64,000 nt of DNA from Centipeda infelix ATCC 43532 (GTDB lineage: Bacteria; Bacillota; Negativicutes; Selenomonadales; Selenomonadaceae): the NCBI RefSeq assembly GCF_000234095.1, contig NZ_JH376798.1, positions 153,424 to 217,423 of the forward strand, given 5' to 3'. This document shows positions 8,164 to 16,338 of this stretch, piece by piece. The translations under genes were made by a program, and so were the position numbers. The notes under the pieces are model-generated. The model saw only the letters and a list, made by a program, of their open reading frames with translations. It searched no databases and was not told the DNA's origin. Position 1 is the first letter of the stretch. Every line of letters begins with the position of its first letter.

Positions 8164-9542
8164 GTGCATACGGCTATGAGACGATCCTCGCCCTCGTTCT
8201 CTTCGCAAATCTCGTCCTCATCGCACAGACGGCGATTCTCTGCCGCAGCATCGCAAACCTCCCGCAGCGCCGCATCCATCATGCCCTGCCGGATACGGCG
8301 GCACTGCTCCTCGCGCTCTATATGACGCTTCTCCTCGGCGGCAGCTGGAGTCTCATCCGCATGGAGCTGCCGCCCGATGAGTGGCTCCTGCCACAGCGTT
8401 GGGCAGTGGGCATCGCAGCGATCGTGATCGGATGCACCGCCTGTGAGCGCAGACTCGTCCCCTCGCTGCTGCTCATCGGGGGGGGCGTGCTCTCCCTGCC
8501 TCCGCTGGACAGGCTGCTCCCGATGAGTGCACTGCTCGTCCTCGGGATGCTGACGGCGCGGCTCCTATTCCTCGCCGCGCGTACACAGCGGCAGCGCAGC
8601 CGTGCCGTAACCGCCGCCTCCATCCGCGCGGGGCTGGATCTCATGCCCGACGGGCTGCTCTTTGCCCGTGCGGACCACAGTGCCGTGCTCGTCAACATCG
8701 CCATGCTGCATTTCATGGAACGGCTCTGTGGACGGCAGTATCGGAATGCGGCGGTGTTCTGGCGGGATCTGTTGGCGTTTGATGCGCCCGCTGTGGCAGA
8801 AAAGGAACTGCGCGAGGATGCCGTCCTGTTCCGCTTTGCCGCCGGCGACGTGTGGCTCGTGCAGCGCGTACAGCTCGCGGGTGATCTGGACGGCTGGCAG
8901 CTGACCGCCTCCTGTGTGACGGAGCTGGATGCCGTCACGCGCGAGCTCGCGGCGAAAAACGAAGCCCTCACGAACATGATCGGCGCGCAGAAGGATCTGC
9001 TCGCGCGATTCGAAAAGGCGGAGCGTCACCGCGCCCTCCACGAGATTACCTCGCGCGTGCACGACATCCTCGGCCAGCGCATCAGTATGCTCCAGCAGCT
9101 GCTCGCGAGTGCCGCGCCGAAGGACGCACTGGATACGATCGTACGGATCGACAGCCTCCTCGAGTCGGTACCGCTCGCACAGGAGGCACATCCCGCAACA
9201 CTGCTCGCCGATATGACGGACACCTATCGGCGGCTCGGCATCCGCATTGCGCTCACAGGCGAGCTGCCGCGCAACCTGCGGCGTGCACGCGCCTTTGCCG
9301 CCATCATCCGCGAGGCACTCAGCAACGCTGTCTGTCACGGGCGCGCGAACGAGATCCGCATCACACTCACGGAGCGACGGCTGCGTGTCTCGGACAACGG
9401 CATCGGCTGCACGACGCTCCGTCCCGGCGGCGGGCTCACAGGAATGATCCGCCGCATGAACGAACTCGGCGGGCGGCTCATCATCACCCACACACCGCAT
9501 TTTGAACTCGATGCACAGATAGGGGAAAAACAGGATGATTAA
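8151..9542 (+). CDS. Membrane histidine kinase, HisKA_3 (NarX/LiaS/DesK) type
   Basis: The protein has 463 residues. ATG 8151 follows GGAGGG and overlaps the receptor gene. About five membrane helices fill residues 8-143. A PAS-like linker and coiled coil lead to the HisKA_3 box RVHDILGQ with the phospho-acceptor His304. The HATPase domain shows an N box (REALSNAVCHG), a G1 box (VSDNGIG) and a GGLTGMIRRM box. Kinases of this class pair with NarL/LuxR-type regulators, and one starts 8 bases before this gene's stop. The stimulus is unknown and presumably comes through the preceding receptor. Confidence 0.9.
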   Translation: MERLSAYGYETILALVLFANLVLIAQTAILCRSIANLPQRRIHHALPDTAALLLALYMTLLLGGSWSLIRMELPPDEWLLPQRWAVGIAAIVIGCTACERRLVPSLLLIGGGVLSLPPLDRLLPMSALLVLGMLTARLLFLAARTQRQRSRAVTAASIRAGLDLMPDGLLFARADHSAVLVNIAMLHFMERLCGRQYRNAAVFWRDLLAFDAPAVAEKELREDAVLFRFAAGDVWLVQRVQLAGDLDGWQLTASCVTELDAVTRELAAKNEALTNMIGAQKDLLARFEKAERHRALHEITSRVHDILGQRISMLQQLLASAAPKDALDTIVRIDSLLESVPLAQEAHPATLLADMTDTYRRLGIRIALTGELPRNLRRARAFAAIIREALSNAVCHGRANEIRITLTERRLRVSDNGIGCTTLRPGGGLTGMIRRMNELGGRLIITHTPHFELDAQIGEKQDD

Positions 9543-10155
9543 AATTCTTCTCGTGGACGATCAGAAAATACTGCTCGAAGGCCTCGTCAAGATCCTCGCC
9601 CCCCTCGATGACATCAAGGTTGTCGGCACCTGCACTCTCTCGGAGCTGGCAGAGGAGGCGTGCATACGCCTTGCCCCCGACCTCGTTCTCATGGACATCT
9701 GCATGGAGGGACGCACGAGCGGCATTCAGATCTGTACGCGGCTCAAGAAGCAGTTTCCAAACCTGCGCATCGTCCTCATGACGGGCATGCAGGAGGTCGC
9801 CTTTCTTGAGTGGGCAAAGGACGCGGGCGCGGACAGCTTCATCTACAAGGAGTCCTCGAGCGAGGCATTCGCCGACTGCATCCGCGCCACCATGGAGGGT
9901 AGACGGATCTACCCGAGCGCAGCCGCCGGATGTGCACTCGGCGGCACGGACAACCCACTCACGGAGCGCGAACTCGCCATCCTGCAGCGCATCTGCCGCA
10001 ACATGAACTATGACGAAATCGCCGCCGAGCTCGGCATCACGAAGCGCACCGTCAACTTCCACATTGGCAATATGCTCGCCAAGACGGGCTACAAGAGCAT
10101 CGTCGGTCTCGCCGTCGAGGCGACCGAGCGCGGCTACGCAGGCAGCGCCCCCTAA
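9535..10155 (+). CDS. NarL/FixJ-family response regulator
   Basis: The protein has 206 residues. The receiver domain has the acidic pair Asp9/Asp10, the phosphorylation site Asp54 (LVLMDICM), Thr84 of the MTG segment and the FIYKES lysine. The C-terminal LuxR-type HTH reads LTERELAIL, then YDEIAAELGITKRTVNFHI. It overlaps the kinase gene by 8 bases. DNA sites of this family are often short palindromes. The CTGTCAT-N2-ATGACAG element 70 bp downstream, which recurs at other promoters, is a natural candidate target. That link is inference. Confidence 0.92.
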   Translation: MIKILLVDDQKILLEGLVKILAPLDDIKVVGTCTLSELAEEACIRLAPDLVLMDICMEGRTSGIQICTRLKKQFPNLRIVLMTGMQEVAFLEWAKDAGADSFIYKESSSEAFADCIRATMEGRRIYPSAAAGCALGGTDNPLTERELAILQRICRNMNYDEIAAELGITKRTVNFHIGNMLAKTGYKSIVGLAVEATERGYAGSAP

Positions 10156-10166
10156 TGTGTCGTTTT

Positions 10167-10195
10167 CCCGCGCATAGTGGAGGCGGGGTTATTTT
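10167..10195 (+). terminator. Possible weak terminator after the response regulator
   Basis: CCCGC and GCGGG can pair around a loop of 11 bases, followed by TTATTTTT. The stem is short. Confidence 0.35.
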
Positions 10196-10221
10196 TCCTG
10201 CTTTTTCAATTTTTTCGTCCA

Positions 10222-10267
10222 ACCTGTCATTTATGACAGTGCACTTTTCCATGCAATATGATAAAAT
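10222..10267 (+). promoter_or_regulatory. Palindromic operator plus extended -10 promoter, copy 4
   Basis: The core CTGTCAT-TT-ATGACAG lies at 10224-10239, followed after 22 bp by TG-A-TAAAAT (TAAAAT at 10262-10267). It is the only clear promoter before the SPFH/zinc-ribbon/TPM operon. Confidence 0.65.
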
Positions 10268-10317
10268 GGAAAAAACTGTCAGAACACTCTTGTTTGTCAT
10301 ACAAAGGAGGAAAACTC

Positions 10318-11745
10318 ATGGGACTCATCCAAGCAGCAGTCGGCTCTGTGGGCGGGGTTCTTGCCGATCAGTGGAAAGAATACTTCTACTGCGACAGCCT
10401 CGACAAGGACTCCCTCGTCGCAAAGGGACAGAAGCGCGTCAGCGGCCGCAGCTCGAACACGAGCGCAACGGACAACATCATCTCGAACGGCTCCGTCATC
10501 GCCGTCAACGAAGGACAGTGCATGATCATCGTCGAGCAGGGCAAGGTCGTCGAGATCTGTGCCGAGCCTGGCGCATTCACGTACGACAGCTCCACCGAGC
10601 CGACGGTCTTCGGCGGTGATCTCGCGAACGACCTCGTGTCCGTGTTCAAGAATATCGGAAAGCGTTTCACGTTCGGCGGCGACGCACCGAAGGATCAGCG
10701 CATCTACTATTTCAATACGAAAGAAATCATGGGCAACAAGTACGGGACGGCGCAGTCCATCCAGTTTGAGACCATGATCGGCCAGTACATGCTGAACGTC
10801 AACATCCGCTGCTTCGGCGAGTACAGCTACCGCATCACGAATCCGATCCTCTTCTACACAAACGTCTGCGGCAACGTCGAGGGCGTGTATGAGCGCAGCG
10901 AGATCGACTCGCAGCTCAAGAGCGAACTGCTGACCGCGCTGCAGCCGACGTTCGGGCGGATCGCAGCGAAGGGCATCCGCTATACGCAGCTCATCAACTA
11001 CACGAAGGACATCCGGAACGAGCTGTCCGAGGAACTCTCCGACGAGTGGGGCAAGCGGCGCGGCATCGAGATCGTCTCCTTCGGTGTGTCGAGCGTCAAG
11101 GCAGACGAGGAGGACGAGAAGCGCATCAAGGAGATCCAGGACAGCGCCATCATGAGCGATCCGAACCTGCGTGCAGGTCGTCTCGCAGGCGCCACGGCAG
11201 ATGCCATGCGCACCGCCGCCGGCAACGAGGCGGGCATGGGCGGCGCGTTCGGCTTCATGGGTATGGGTATGGCAGGAAACGCCGGCATGAGTGCCATGGG
11301 CGCGTTTGGTCCGCAGGGCGGTGCTGCCCCGCAGGGCAATCCGCTCGCAGGAGGTGCAGCAGGCGGCGGCATGGCAGCAGGCGGTGCGGCGGCAGGATGG
11401 ACGTGCGGCTGCGGACAGAGCGGCAACACGGGCAAATTCTGCGCCGGCTGCGGCAAGCCAAAGCCGGCACCTGCGGCAGGATGGACCTGCCCCTGCGGGC
11501 ACACGGGCAATACGGGCAAGTTCTGCGCCGAGTGCGGCAAACCACAGCCGTCCGCCGAGGGATGGAGCTGCTCCTGCGGCACGATGAATCAGGGCAAGTT
11601 CTGCGCGAACTGCGGCAAGCCGAAACCGGCGGACGCACCGCTCTACGCGTGCGACAAGTGCGGCTGGAAACCCGACGATCCCACCCACCCGCCGAAGTTC
11701 TGCCCGCAGTGCGGCGATGTCTTTGACGAGAACGATAAGCAGTAA
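10318..11745 (+). CDS. SPFH-domain protein with C-terminal zinc ribbons (YdjI-like)
   Basis: The protein has 475 residues. Residues 1-290 match the SPFH/band-7 type of the B. subtilis YdjI group (GLIQAAVGSVGGVLADQWKE, PGAFTYDSSTEP, FETMIGQYMLNVNIRCFGEYSYRI). A Gly/Ala/Met-rich linker follows. The tail carries four zinc ribbons: three near-repeats of W-x-C-x-CG, then GKFCxxCGKP, and one YACDKCGW with FCPQCGD. There is no N-terminal membrane helix, so membrane contact is probably peripheral or through partners. AAAGGAGGAAAA precedes ATG 10318. It heads an operon with YdjG- and YdjH-like partners, the arrangement known from the B. subtilis ydjFGHI membrane-stress operon, but the PspA gene (ydjF) is absent here. 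Confidence 0.88.
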   Translation: MGLIQAAVGSVGGVLADQWKEYFYCDSLDKDSLVAKGQKRVSGRSSNTSATDNIISNGSVIAVNEGQCMIIVEQGKVVEICAEPGAFTYDSSTEPTVFGGDLANDLVSVFKNIGKRFTFGGDAPKDQRIYYFNTKEIMGNKYGTAQSIQFETMIGQYMLNVNIRCFGEYSYRITNPILFYTNVCGNVEGVYERSEIDSQLKSELLTALQPTFGRIAAKGIRYTQLINYTKDIRNELSEELSDEWGKRRGIEIVSFGVSSVKADEEDEKRIKEIQDSAIMSDPNLRAGRLAGATADAMRTAAGNEAGMGGAFGFMGMGMAGNAGMSAMGAFGPQGGAAPQGNPLAGGAAGGGMAAGGAAAGWTCGCGQSGNTGKFCAGCGKPKPAPAAGWTCPCGHTGNTGKFCAECGKPQPSAEGWSCSCGTMNQGKFCANCGKPKPADAPLYACDKCGWKPDDPTHPPKFCPQCGDVFDENDKQ

Positions 11746-11811
11746 TTACGCAGCCAAGCGTTCACGCAGGACGCACACCACACTGTTATCATCGTAAAAG
11801 AGGTGACTGAT

Positions 11812-12930
11812 ATGGCAGACACGAGCGTCAGCTACAAATGCCCCAACTGCGGCGCGCCCCTCTCCTTCCTCCCGGGGCACGACCACGTAACCTGCGAGTA
11901 CTGCAACACAGAGCTCGACGTTGCAACCGTCGAAAAGCTCTTTCAAAAAGCGCAGGAAAAGGCAGCGCTTGCCGCCGAGGCGAAGGAATCGAAGTGGAAC
12001 ACCGATAGCGCGGGCAGCGAATGGGACAGTGCCGAGGCGGAGACAATGAAGGTGCAGACCTGCTCCTCCTGCGGCGCGGAGCTCGTCTCCGACGGCAACA
12101 CGATGGCGACCGAGTGCGCCTACTGTGGCAGTCCGAACATGATCCCGAGCCAGTTCGGCGGAATGCTGCGCCCCGACTACGTCATCCCGTTCCAAAAGAC
12201 GAAGCAGGATGCCATCGCCGCCCTCAAGGAGTTTTACAGCGAGGGCCTCAGGAAATACATCCTCCCGACCGCGTTTACCTCCGAGAACCGCATCAAGGAA
12301 ATCCAGTCCATGTACGTCCCCTTCTGGCTGTTCGACTCAAAGGTACGCGCAAGCGCGACCTTCCACGCCGAGAACGACAGCGTGCACGAGACTTCGGACG
12401 AGATCATCACCGAGACCAGCCACTACAGCTGCGACCGCAGCGGCTCCATGGCATTCGAGCGCATCCCCGTCGACGGCAGCGAGCGCATGGACGACAAGTA
12501 CATGGAGAGCATCGAGCCGTTCGACTACAGCGAACTCGTCCCCTTCTCCGCCGCCTACTTCACAGGCCACATCGCGGACAAATACGACGTGGATGCCGAG
12601 GCGAGCGTCCCCCGCGCGGATAAACGCGTACACGAGAGCGCCGTCGGCGTACTCGAAGGCACGGTCACAGGCTATGACCGCTGCTCCCTCGACGGCGAGG
12701 CGAGCGTCATCAAGGAGGACGGCACCGTCAGCTACGCGATGGCACCCGTCTGGATCCTCACGACGAAATATCACGAGAAGCCCTACACCTTTATGATGAA
12801 CGGACAGACCGGCAAGGTTGTCGGCTCCGTCCCCATCGACCGTGCAAAGGTACTTCTCTACTCCATCATCCCCGCCATCGTCAGCATCCCCATTTTCTAC
12901 TACCTCGCGAAATTCGTCTTGTCGGACTAG
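11812..12930 (+). CDS. Zinc-ribbon membrane protein, YdjG-like, copy 1
   Basis: The protein has 372 residues. Zinc ribbon 1 uses Cys10/13 and Cys28/31, and zinc ribbon 2 uses Cys84/87 and Cys102/105. A helical, charged segment lies between them. The core contains IKEIQSMYVPFWLFD and KPYTFMMNGQTGKVVG. One membrane helix (about 348-368) ends the protein with a short tail, which suggests a tail-anchored protein with its ribbons in the cytosol. ATG 11812 after AGAGGTGA was preferred to GTG 11803. It is about 60-70% similar by eye to the copies at 13895 and 16339. In B. subtilis the equivalent pair YdjG/YdjH sits beside the SPFH protein YdjI. The molecular function is unknown. Confidence 0.85.
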   Translation: MADTSVSYKCPNCGAPLSFLPGHDHVTCEYCNTELDVATVEKLFQKAQEKAALAAEAKESKWNTDSAGSEWDSAEAETMKVQTCSSCGAELVSDGNTMATECAYCGSPNMIPSQFGGMLRPDYVIPFQKTKQDAIAALKEFYSEGLRKYILPTAFTSENRIKEIQSMYVPFWLFDSKVRASATFHAENDSVHETSDEIITETSHYSCDRSGSMAFERIPVDGSERMDDKYMESIEPFDYSELVPFSAAYFTGHIADKYDVDAEASVPRADKRVHESAVGVLEGTVTGYDRCSLDGEASVIKEDGTVSYAMAPVWILTTKYHEKPYTFMMNGQTGKVVGSVPIDRAKVLLYSIIPAIVSIPIFYYLAKFVLSD

Positions 12931-12946
12931 GGTAGGAGGTGCAGCT

Positions 12947-13786
12947 ATGTTTACCAAAAATAAAAAGAGCCTCAGCGCACTCTTCGCCATCCTGCTCCTC
13001 TGCCTGACCTCCATCGCCCTCGCCGTGCCGCGTCAGGCAGCCCCGCCGCCGAAGGCACAGACACAGGAACAGATCATCGGGGCAGACCGCGTCGTCGACG
13101 AGGCAGATATTCTCACGGACAGCGAGGAAGCCGCACTTGACACCAAGCTCGCCGCCATCGAGCAGTCACACAAGGTACGCATCCTGATCGGCACGATGAA
13201 GAGCACAGACGGCATCGTGCTCGGAAAGATCGCGAACAACATCGTCGACGAAATCAGCGGCGATGCCGACAGTGGCACCATCGTCCTCCTCCTCTCGATG
13301 AAGGAGCGTGACTGGTACATCTCCACCGATAACAAGATGCGCGTACGCATCACAGATACCAAGGGCGTGGAATACCTCTCGGGCGAATTTCTCCCCGAGC
13401 TCAAGGAGAACAAGTACGCCGCCGCATTCACGACATTTGCGGCGACCACGGACGAGATGCTGACCTATTACGAGAAGGAAGGCGAGCCATACGATCCCGC
13501 GAACGCCTTTAACCTCATGGCACTCGGCATCGCCCTCGCGTGTGCGCTCATTCTCGGCGGCACCATCTACTATATGCTGTACGAGTATGAGAGCAACGTC
13601 ACCTTTGCAGCGGAGGCGGATGCCTACCTGAACCGCGACAGCTTCCGGCTCACGCAGAACGAGGACAACTTCCTCTACACCACCGTCACGCGCCAGACCA
13701 AGGAAAAGAAGGAATCCTCCTCCGGCTCCAATGTCAGCACCTCTAGCAGCAACAGCAGCCACGGCGGCGGCGGCGGGAAGTTCTGA
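12947..13786 (+). CDS. TPM-domain membrane protein, YdjH-like, copy 1
   Basis: The protein has 279 residues. A signal peptide (to about LALAVP) is followed by one TPM domain (VVDEADILTDSEEAALDTKL, VRILIGTMKS, DSGTIVLLLSMKERDWYISTD in parts). A membrane helix (about 186-208) comes next, then a cytosolic tail ending in a Ser-rich stretch and HGGGGGKF. The Ser-rich, poly-Gly end is common in TPM/YgcG proteins. The TPM domain would lie outside the cytoplasmic membrane. It follows the YdjG-like gene by 16 bases after TAGGAGGT, so they are probably co-translated partners. Confidence 0.85.
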   Translation: MFTKNKKSLSALFAILLLCLTSIALAVPRQAAPPPKAQTQEQIIGADRVVDEADILTDSEEAALDTKLAAIEQSHKVRILIGTMKSTDGIVLGKIANNIVDEISGDADSGTIVLLLSMKERDWYISTDNKMRVRITDTKGVEYLSGEFLPELKENKYAAAFTTFAATTDEMLTYYEKEGEPYDPANAFNLMALGIALACALILGGTIYYMLYEYESNVTFAAEADAYLNRDSFRLTQNEDNFLYTTVTRQTKEKKESSSGSNVSTSSSNSSHGGGGGKF

Positions 13787-13797
13787 TGTACGCCCCA

Positions 13798-13850
13798 GTC
13801 TCCCCTGCCGCAGCGGGGGAGGGGGACCGCTTGCGGTGGTGGGAGCGCCT
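13798..13850. repeat. Double-hairpin dispersed repeat, copy 1
   Basis: CTCCCCTGCCGCAGCGGGGGAG forms the first hairpin in two half-arms, and ACCGCTTGCGGT the second, followed by GGTGGGAGCGCCT. Two other copies lie at 36130-36180 and 41321-41370. It sits inside the operon between two YdjG/YdjH units, where it could affect RNA stability. Confidence 0.6.
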
Positions 13851-13894
13851 TGAACGAATGGGCAAACATGACATAAGCAAAGCGAGGTAACACC

Positions 13895-15007
13895 ATGCCC
13901 GACACAAGCGTCAGCTACAAATGTCCCAAATGCGGTGCCCCGCTCACCTTCCTCCCGGGGCACAATCATGTGACCTGCGCGTTCTGCGATGCCAAGATCA
14001 GCATTGCCGAGATGGATGCCCTCTATGCACAGAAAGAGGAGCAGGCGGCACAGGCGGCAGAAAAAGAAGAAGCGCAGTGGAACACCGAGAATGCAGGCAG
14101 CGCATGGGACGGAGCCGAAACGGCGAACATGATGATCCAGACCTGCTCCTCCTGCGGCGCGGAACTCGTCTCCGACGGCAACACGATGGCGACCGAGTGC
14201 GCCTACTGCGGCAGCCCGAACATGATCCCGCGCCGCTTCGACGGCATGCTGCGCCCCGACTATGTCATTCCATTCAAGAAGACAAAGGAGGACGCCATCG
14301 CCGCACTCAAGGAGTTCTACAAAGGGAAAAAACTGCTCCCGAAGGCGTTCCGCGACGAGAACCGCATCAAGGAGATCCAGTCCATGTACGTCCCCTTCTG
14401 GCTCTTCGACGCGCAGGTAAGCGCCAGCATGGACTTCAGCGCGGAAACGAGGAGTCGGCGCGATACGGCAGACGAGATCATCATCGAGACCAGCCACTAC
14501 CGCTGCGAGCGCAGCGGCGAGATGACGTTCCGCGGCATCCCCGTCGACGCGAGCAAACGCCTGGACGACAAGTACATGGACAGCATCGAGCCGTTCGACT
14601 ATAGCGAGCTCCGCCCCTTCTCCGCTGCGTATTTCACGGGACACCTCGCCGACAAATTCGATGTCGATGTCAAGGAATCCCTGCCGCGCGCCGACACGCG
14701 CCTCACGGCGAGCGTCATCCACGCGCTGAGCAAAACCGTCAGCGGCTATACCAGCACCGCTCCGAGCGGCAGCTCGAAGATCCATAAGGAGGCAGGCGAC
14801 GTCCGCTACGCCATGATGCCCGTCTGGATCCTCACCACGAACTACAAGGGCAAGCCCTACACCTTCATGATGAACGGACAGACCGGAAAATTCGTCGGCT
14901 CGGATCTGCCCAAGGACACATTCAAGGAGTACGTCTACCCGCTCATCCCGTCCGCGCTCGTCTTCGCCGTCCTCTTCTGGCTCGGTCGGCTCATGTTTAA
15001 CTTGTAG
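13895..15007 (+). CDS. Zinc-ribbon membrane protein, YdjG-like, copy 2
   Basis: The protein has 370 residues and the same plan as the copy at 11812: two zinc ribbons (YKCPKCG with CAFC, and CSSCG with CAYCG), the motifs YVPFWLFD and MMNGQTGK, and a C-terminal membrane helix (about 345-365). GAGGTAA precedes ATG 13895. It is closer to copy 3 (16339) than to copy 1, for example in CDAKISIAEMDAL. This suggests that the second and third units arose by a later duplication. Its stop is 12 bases before the tandem-TPM gene. Confidence 0.85.
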   Translation: MPDTSVSYKCPKCGAPLTFLPGHNHVTCAFCDAKISIAEMDALYAQKEEQAAQAAEKEEAQWNTENAGSAWDGAETANMMIQTCSSCGAELVSDGNTMATECAYCGSPNMIPRRFDGMLRPDYVIPFKKTKEDAIAALKEFYKGKKLLPKAFRDENRIKEIQSMYVPFWLFDAQVSASMDFSAETRSRRDTADEIIIETSHYRCERSGEMTFRGIPVDASKRLDDKYMDSIEPFDYSELRPFSAAYFTGHLADKFDVDVKESLPRADTRLTASVIHALSKTVSGYTSTAPSGSSKIHKEAGDVRYAMMPVWILTTNYKGKPYTFMMNGQTGKFVGSDLPKDTFKEYVYPLIPSALVFAVLFWLGRLMFNL

Positions 15008-15019
15008 GAGGTGCGGCAC

Positions 15020-16330
15020 ATGATGAACGAAATGAAATATGGACGCAGCACACTCCTCGCCCTGCTCCTCCTCTGCCTCAGCATTTTCATCCTCGCCGTA
15101 CCAAAGGCGGCGGATGCCTCAGGCATCGGAAACGCACGCGTCATCGACGAGATGAACCTCCTCTCCGATGCCGAGGTACAAAGGCTCGATGCGCAGCTCG
15201 CGGCAGTGGAACGGACACACCGCATCCGCATCCTCGCGGCAATCGTCGGTGATTGGAAGGACAAGCCGCTGAAGCCGCTCGCGGAGAACATCATCAAGAC
15301 CATCGCCCCCGGTGGTGAACATGGCGCAGTCCTGCTCCTCCTTTCGCCCGAAAACAACACCTACTACGTCGCCACCGATGCAAAGCTCAGGACACGCATT
15401 ACCGACGAGGGCATTGAGCACCTCACGGAGAAATTCCTGCCCGCCTTCGAGAGCAAGAAATATGCCGATATGTTCACGGCATTTGGTCAAGTCGCGGGCG
15501 AAATGCTCACCTACTACGAGAAGGAAGGCAAGCCCTTCACCACGGGCGGCGCACTCAGTGCCGTTGCGCGTGCAGTCGCGGCCGGGGGGACACAGACAGG
15601 GGATGCAGGACTGGGTGCTGTGCGCGTGATCGACGAGTCCGACCTCATCACCGATGCCGAGGAGCAGGCACTCGACGCGAAGCTCGCCGCATATGAACAG
15701 GCGCACGGCATCCGCATCCTCGTCGGCACGGTCAAAAACACGCACAAACAGGTGCTCGGCAAAGTTGCCAATGCTGTCGTCGACCGCATTGTGGACGGCG
15801 GCGCAAACGGCACCATCGTCCTCCTCCTCGCACCGAAGGAGCGCGACTTCTACATCTCCACTGACAACAAGATGCGCGTGCGCATCACCGACGACAGAGG
15901 CATCGAACACCTCGCCGACAAGTTCGTCCCCTCCCTGAAGGAGAACAAATACGCCGAGGGATTCACCGCATTTGCCGCCGCCGTGGATGAGATGGTGACC
16001 TACTACGAGAAGGAAGGAAAGCCCTTCAACCCCGATGCCTTCCTGCTCACCATCGTCACCCTCGTCGGTGCGCTGATCCCTGCTGCCATCGTTTACTGGT
16101 TCATCCTTGCCAATCTCTCGGACAGCATGTTCAGTGTCCGAAGTGCCCACGAGGCAGACGACTACGTCGAGCGCGGCAGCTTCCGCCTCACACACAAAGA
16201 GGACGTCTTCCTCCGCACCACAGAGTCCCGTGAGACGAAGCACAAGGAGACATCATCATCCTCCTCGGGTTCCTACATCTCCACCTCCAGCCGCGACGAA
16301 AGCCACGGCGGCGGCGGCGGGAAATACTAG
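15020..16330 (+). CDS. Tandem-TPM membrane protein, YdjH-like, copy 2 (duplicated domain)
   Basis: The protein has 436 residues, about 160 more than its paralogues, because it has two TPM domains. A signal peptide is followed by domain 1 (ARVIDEMNLLSDAE through YADMFTAFG, about 30-165) and domain 2 (VRVIDESDLITDAEEQALD through YAEGFTAFAA, about 195-330). A membrane helix (about 343-365) and the Ser-rich HGGGGGKY tail follow. Domain 2 resembles the single TPM domain of the gene at 17464 more than domain 1 does. The 5' end (AGGAGGTGCGGCACATG) is almost identical to that of 17464. A short linker joins the domains with no leftover signal peptide. ATG 15020 was chosen by spacing. Confidence 0.85.
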   Translation: MMNEMKYGRSTLLALLLLCLSIFILAVPKAADASGIGNARVIDEMNLLSDAEVQRLDAQLAAVERTHRIRILAAIVGDWKDKPLKPLAENIIKTIAPGGEHGAVLLLLSPENNTYYVATDAKLRTRITDEGIEHLTEKFLPAFESKKYADMFTAFGQVAGEMLTYYEKEGKPFTTGGALSAVARAVAAGGTQTGDAGLGAVRVIDESDLITDAEEQALDAKLAAYEQAHGIRILVGTVKNTHKQVLGKVANAVVDRIVDGGANGTIVLLLAPKERDFYISTDNKMRVRITDDRGIEHLADKFVPSLKENKYAEGFTAFAAAVDEMVTYYEKEGKPFNPDAFLLTIVTLVGALIPAAIVYWFILANLSDSMFSVRSAHEADDYVERGSFRLTHKEDVFLRTTESRETKHKETSSSSSGSYISTSSRDESHGGGGGKY

Positions 16331-16338
16331 AGGTGCCC

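Noticed and set aside
13166-15019. Leftward open frame of 617 codons
   Set aside because: It runs antisense through a TPM gene, a repeat and a zinc-ribbon gene, so it cannot be a single real protein.
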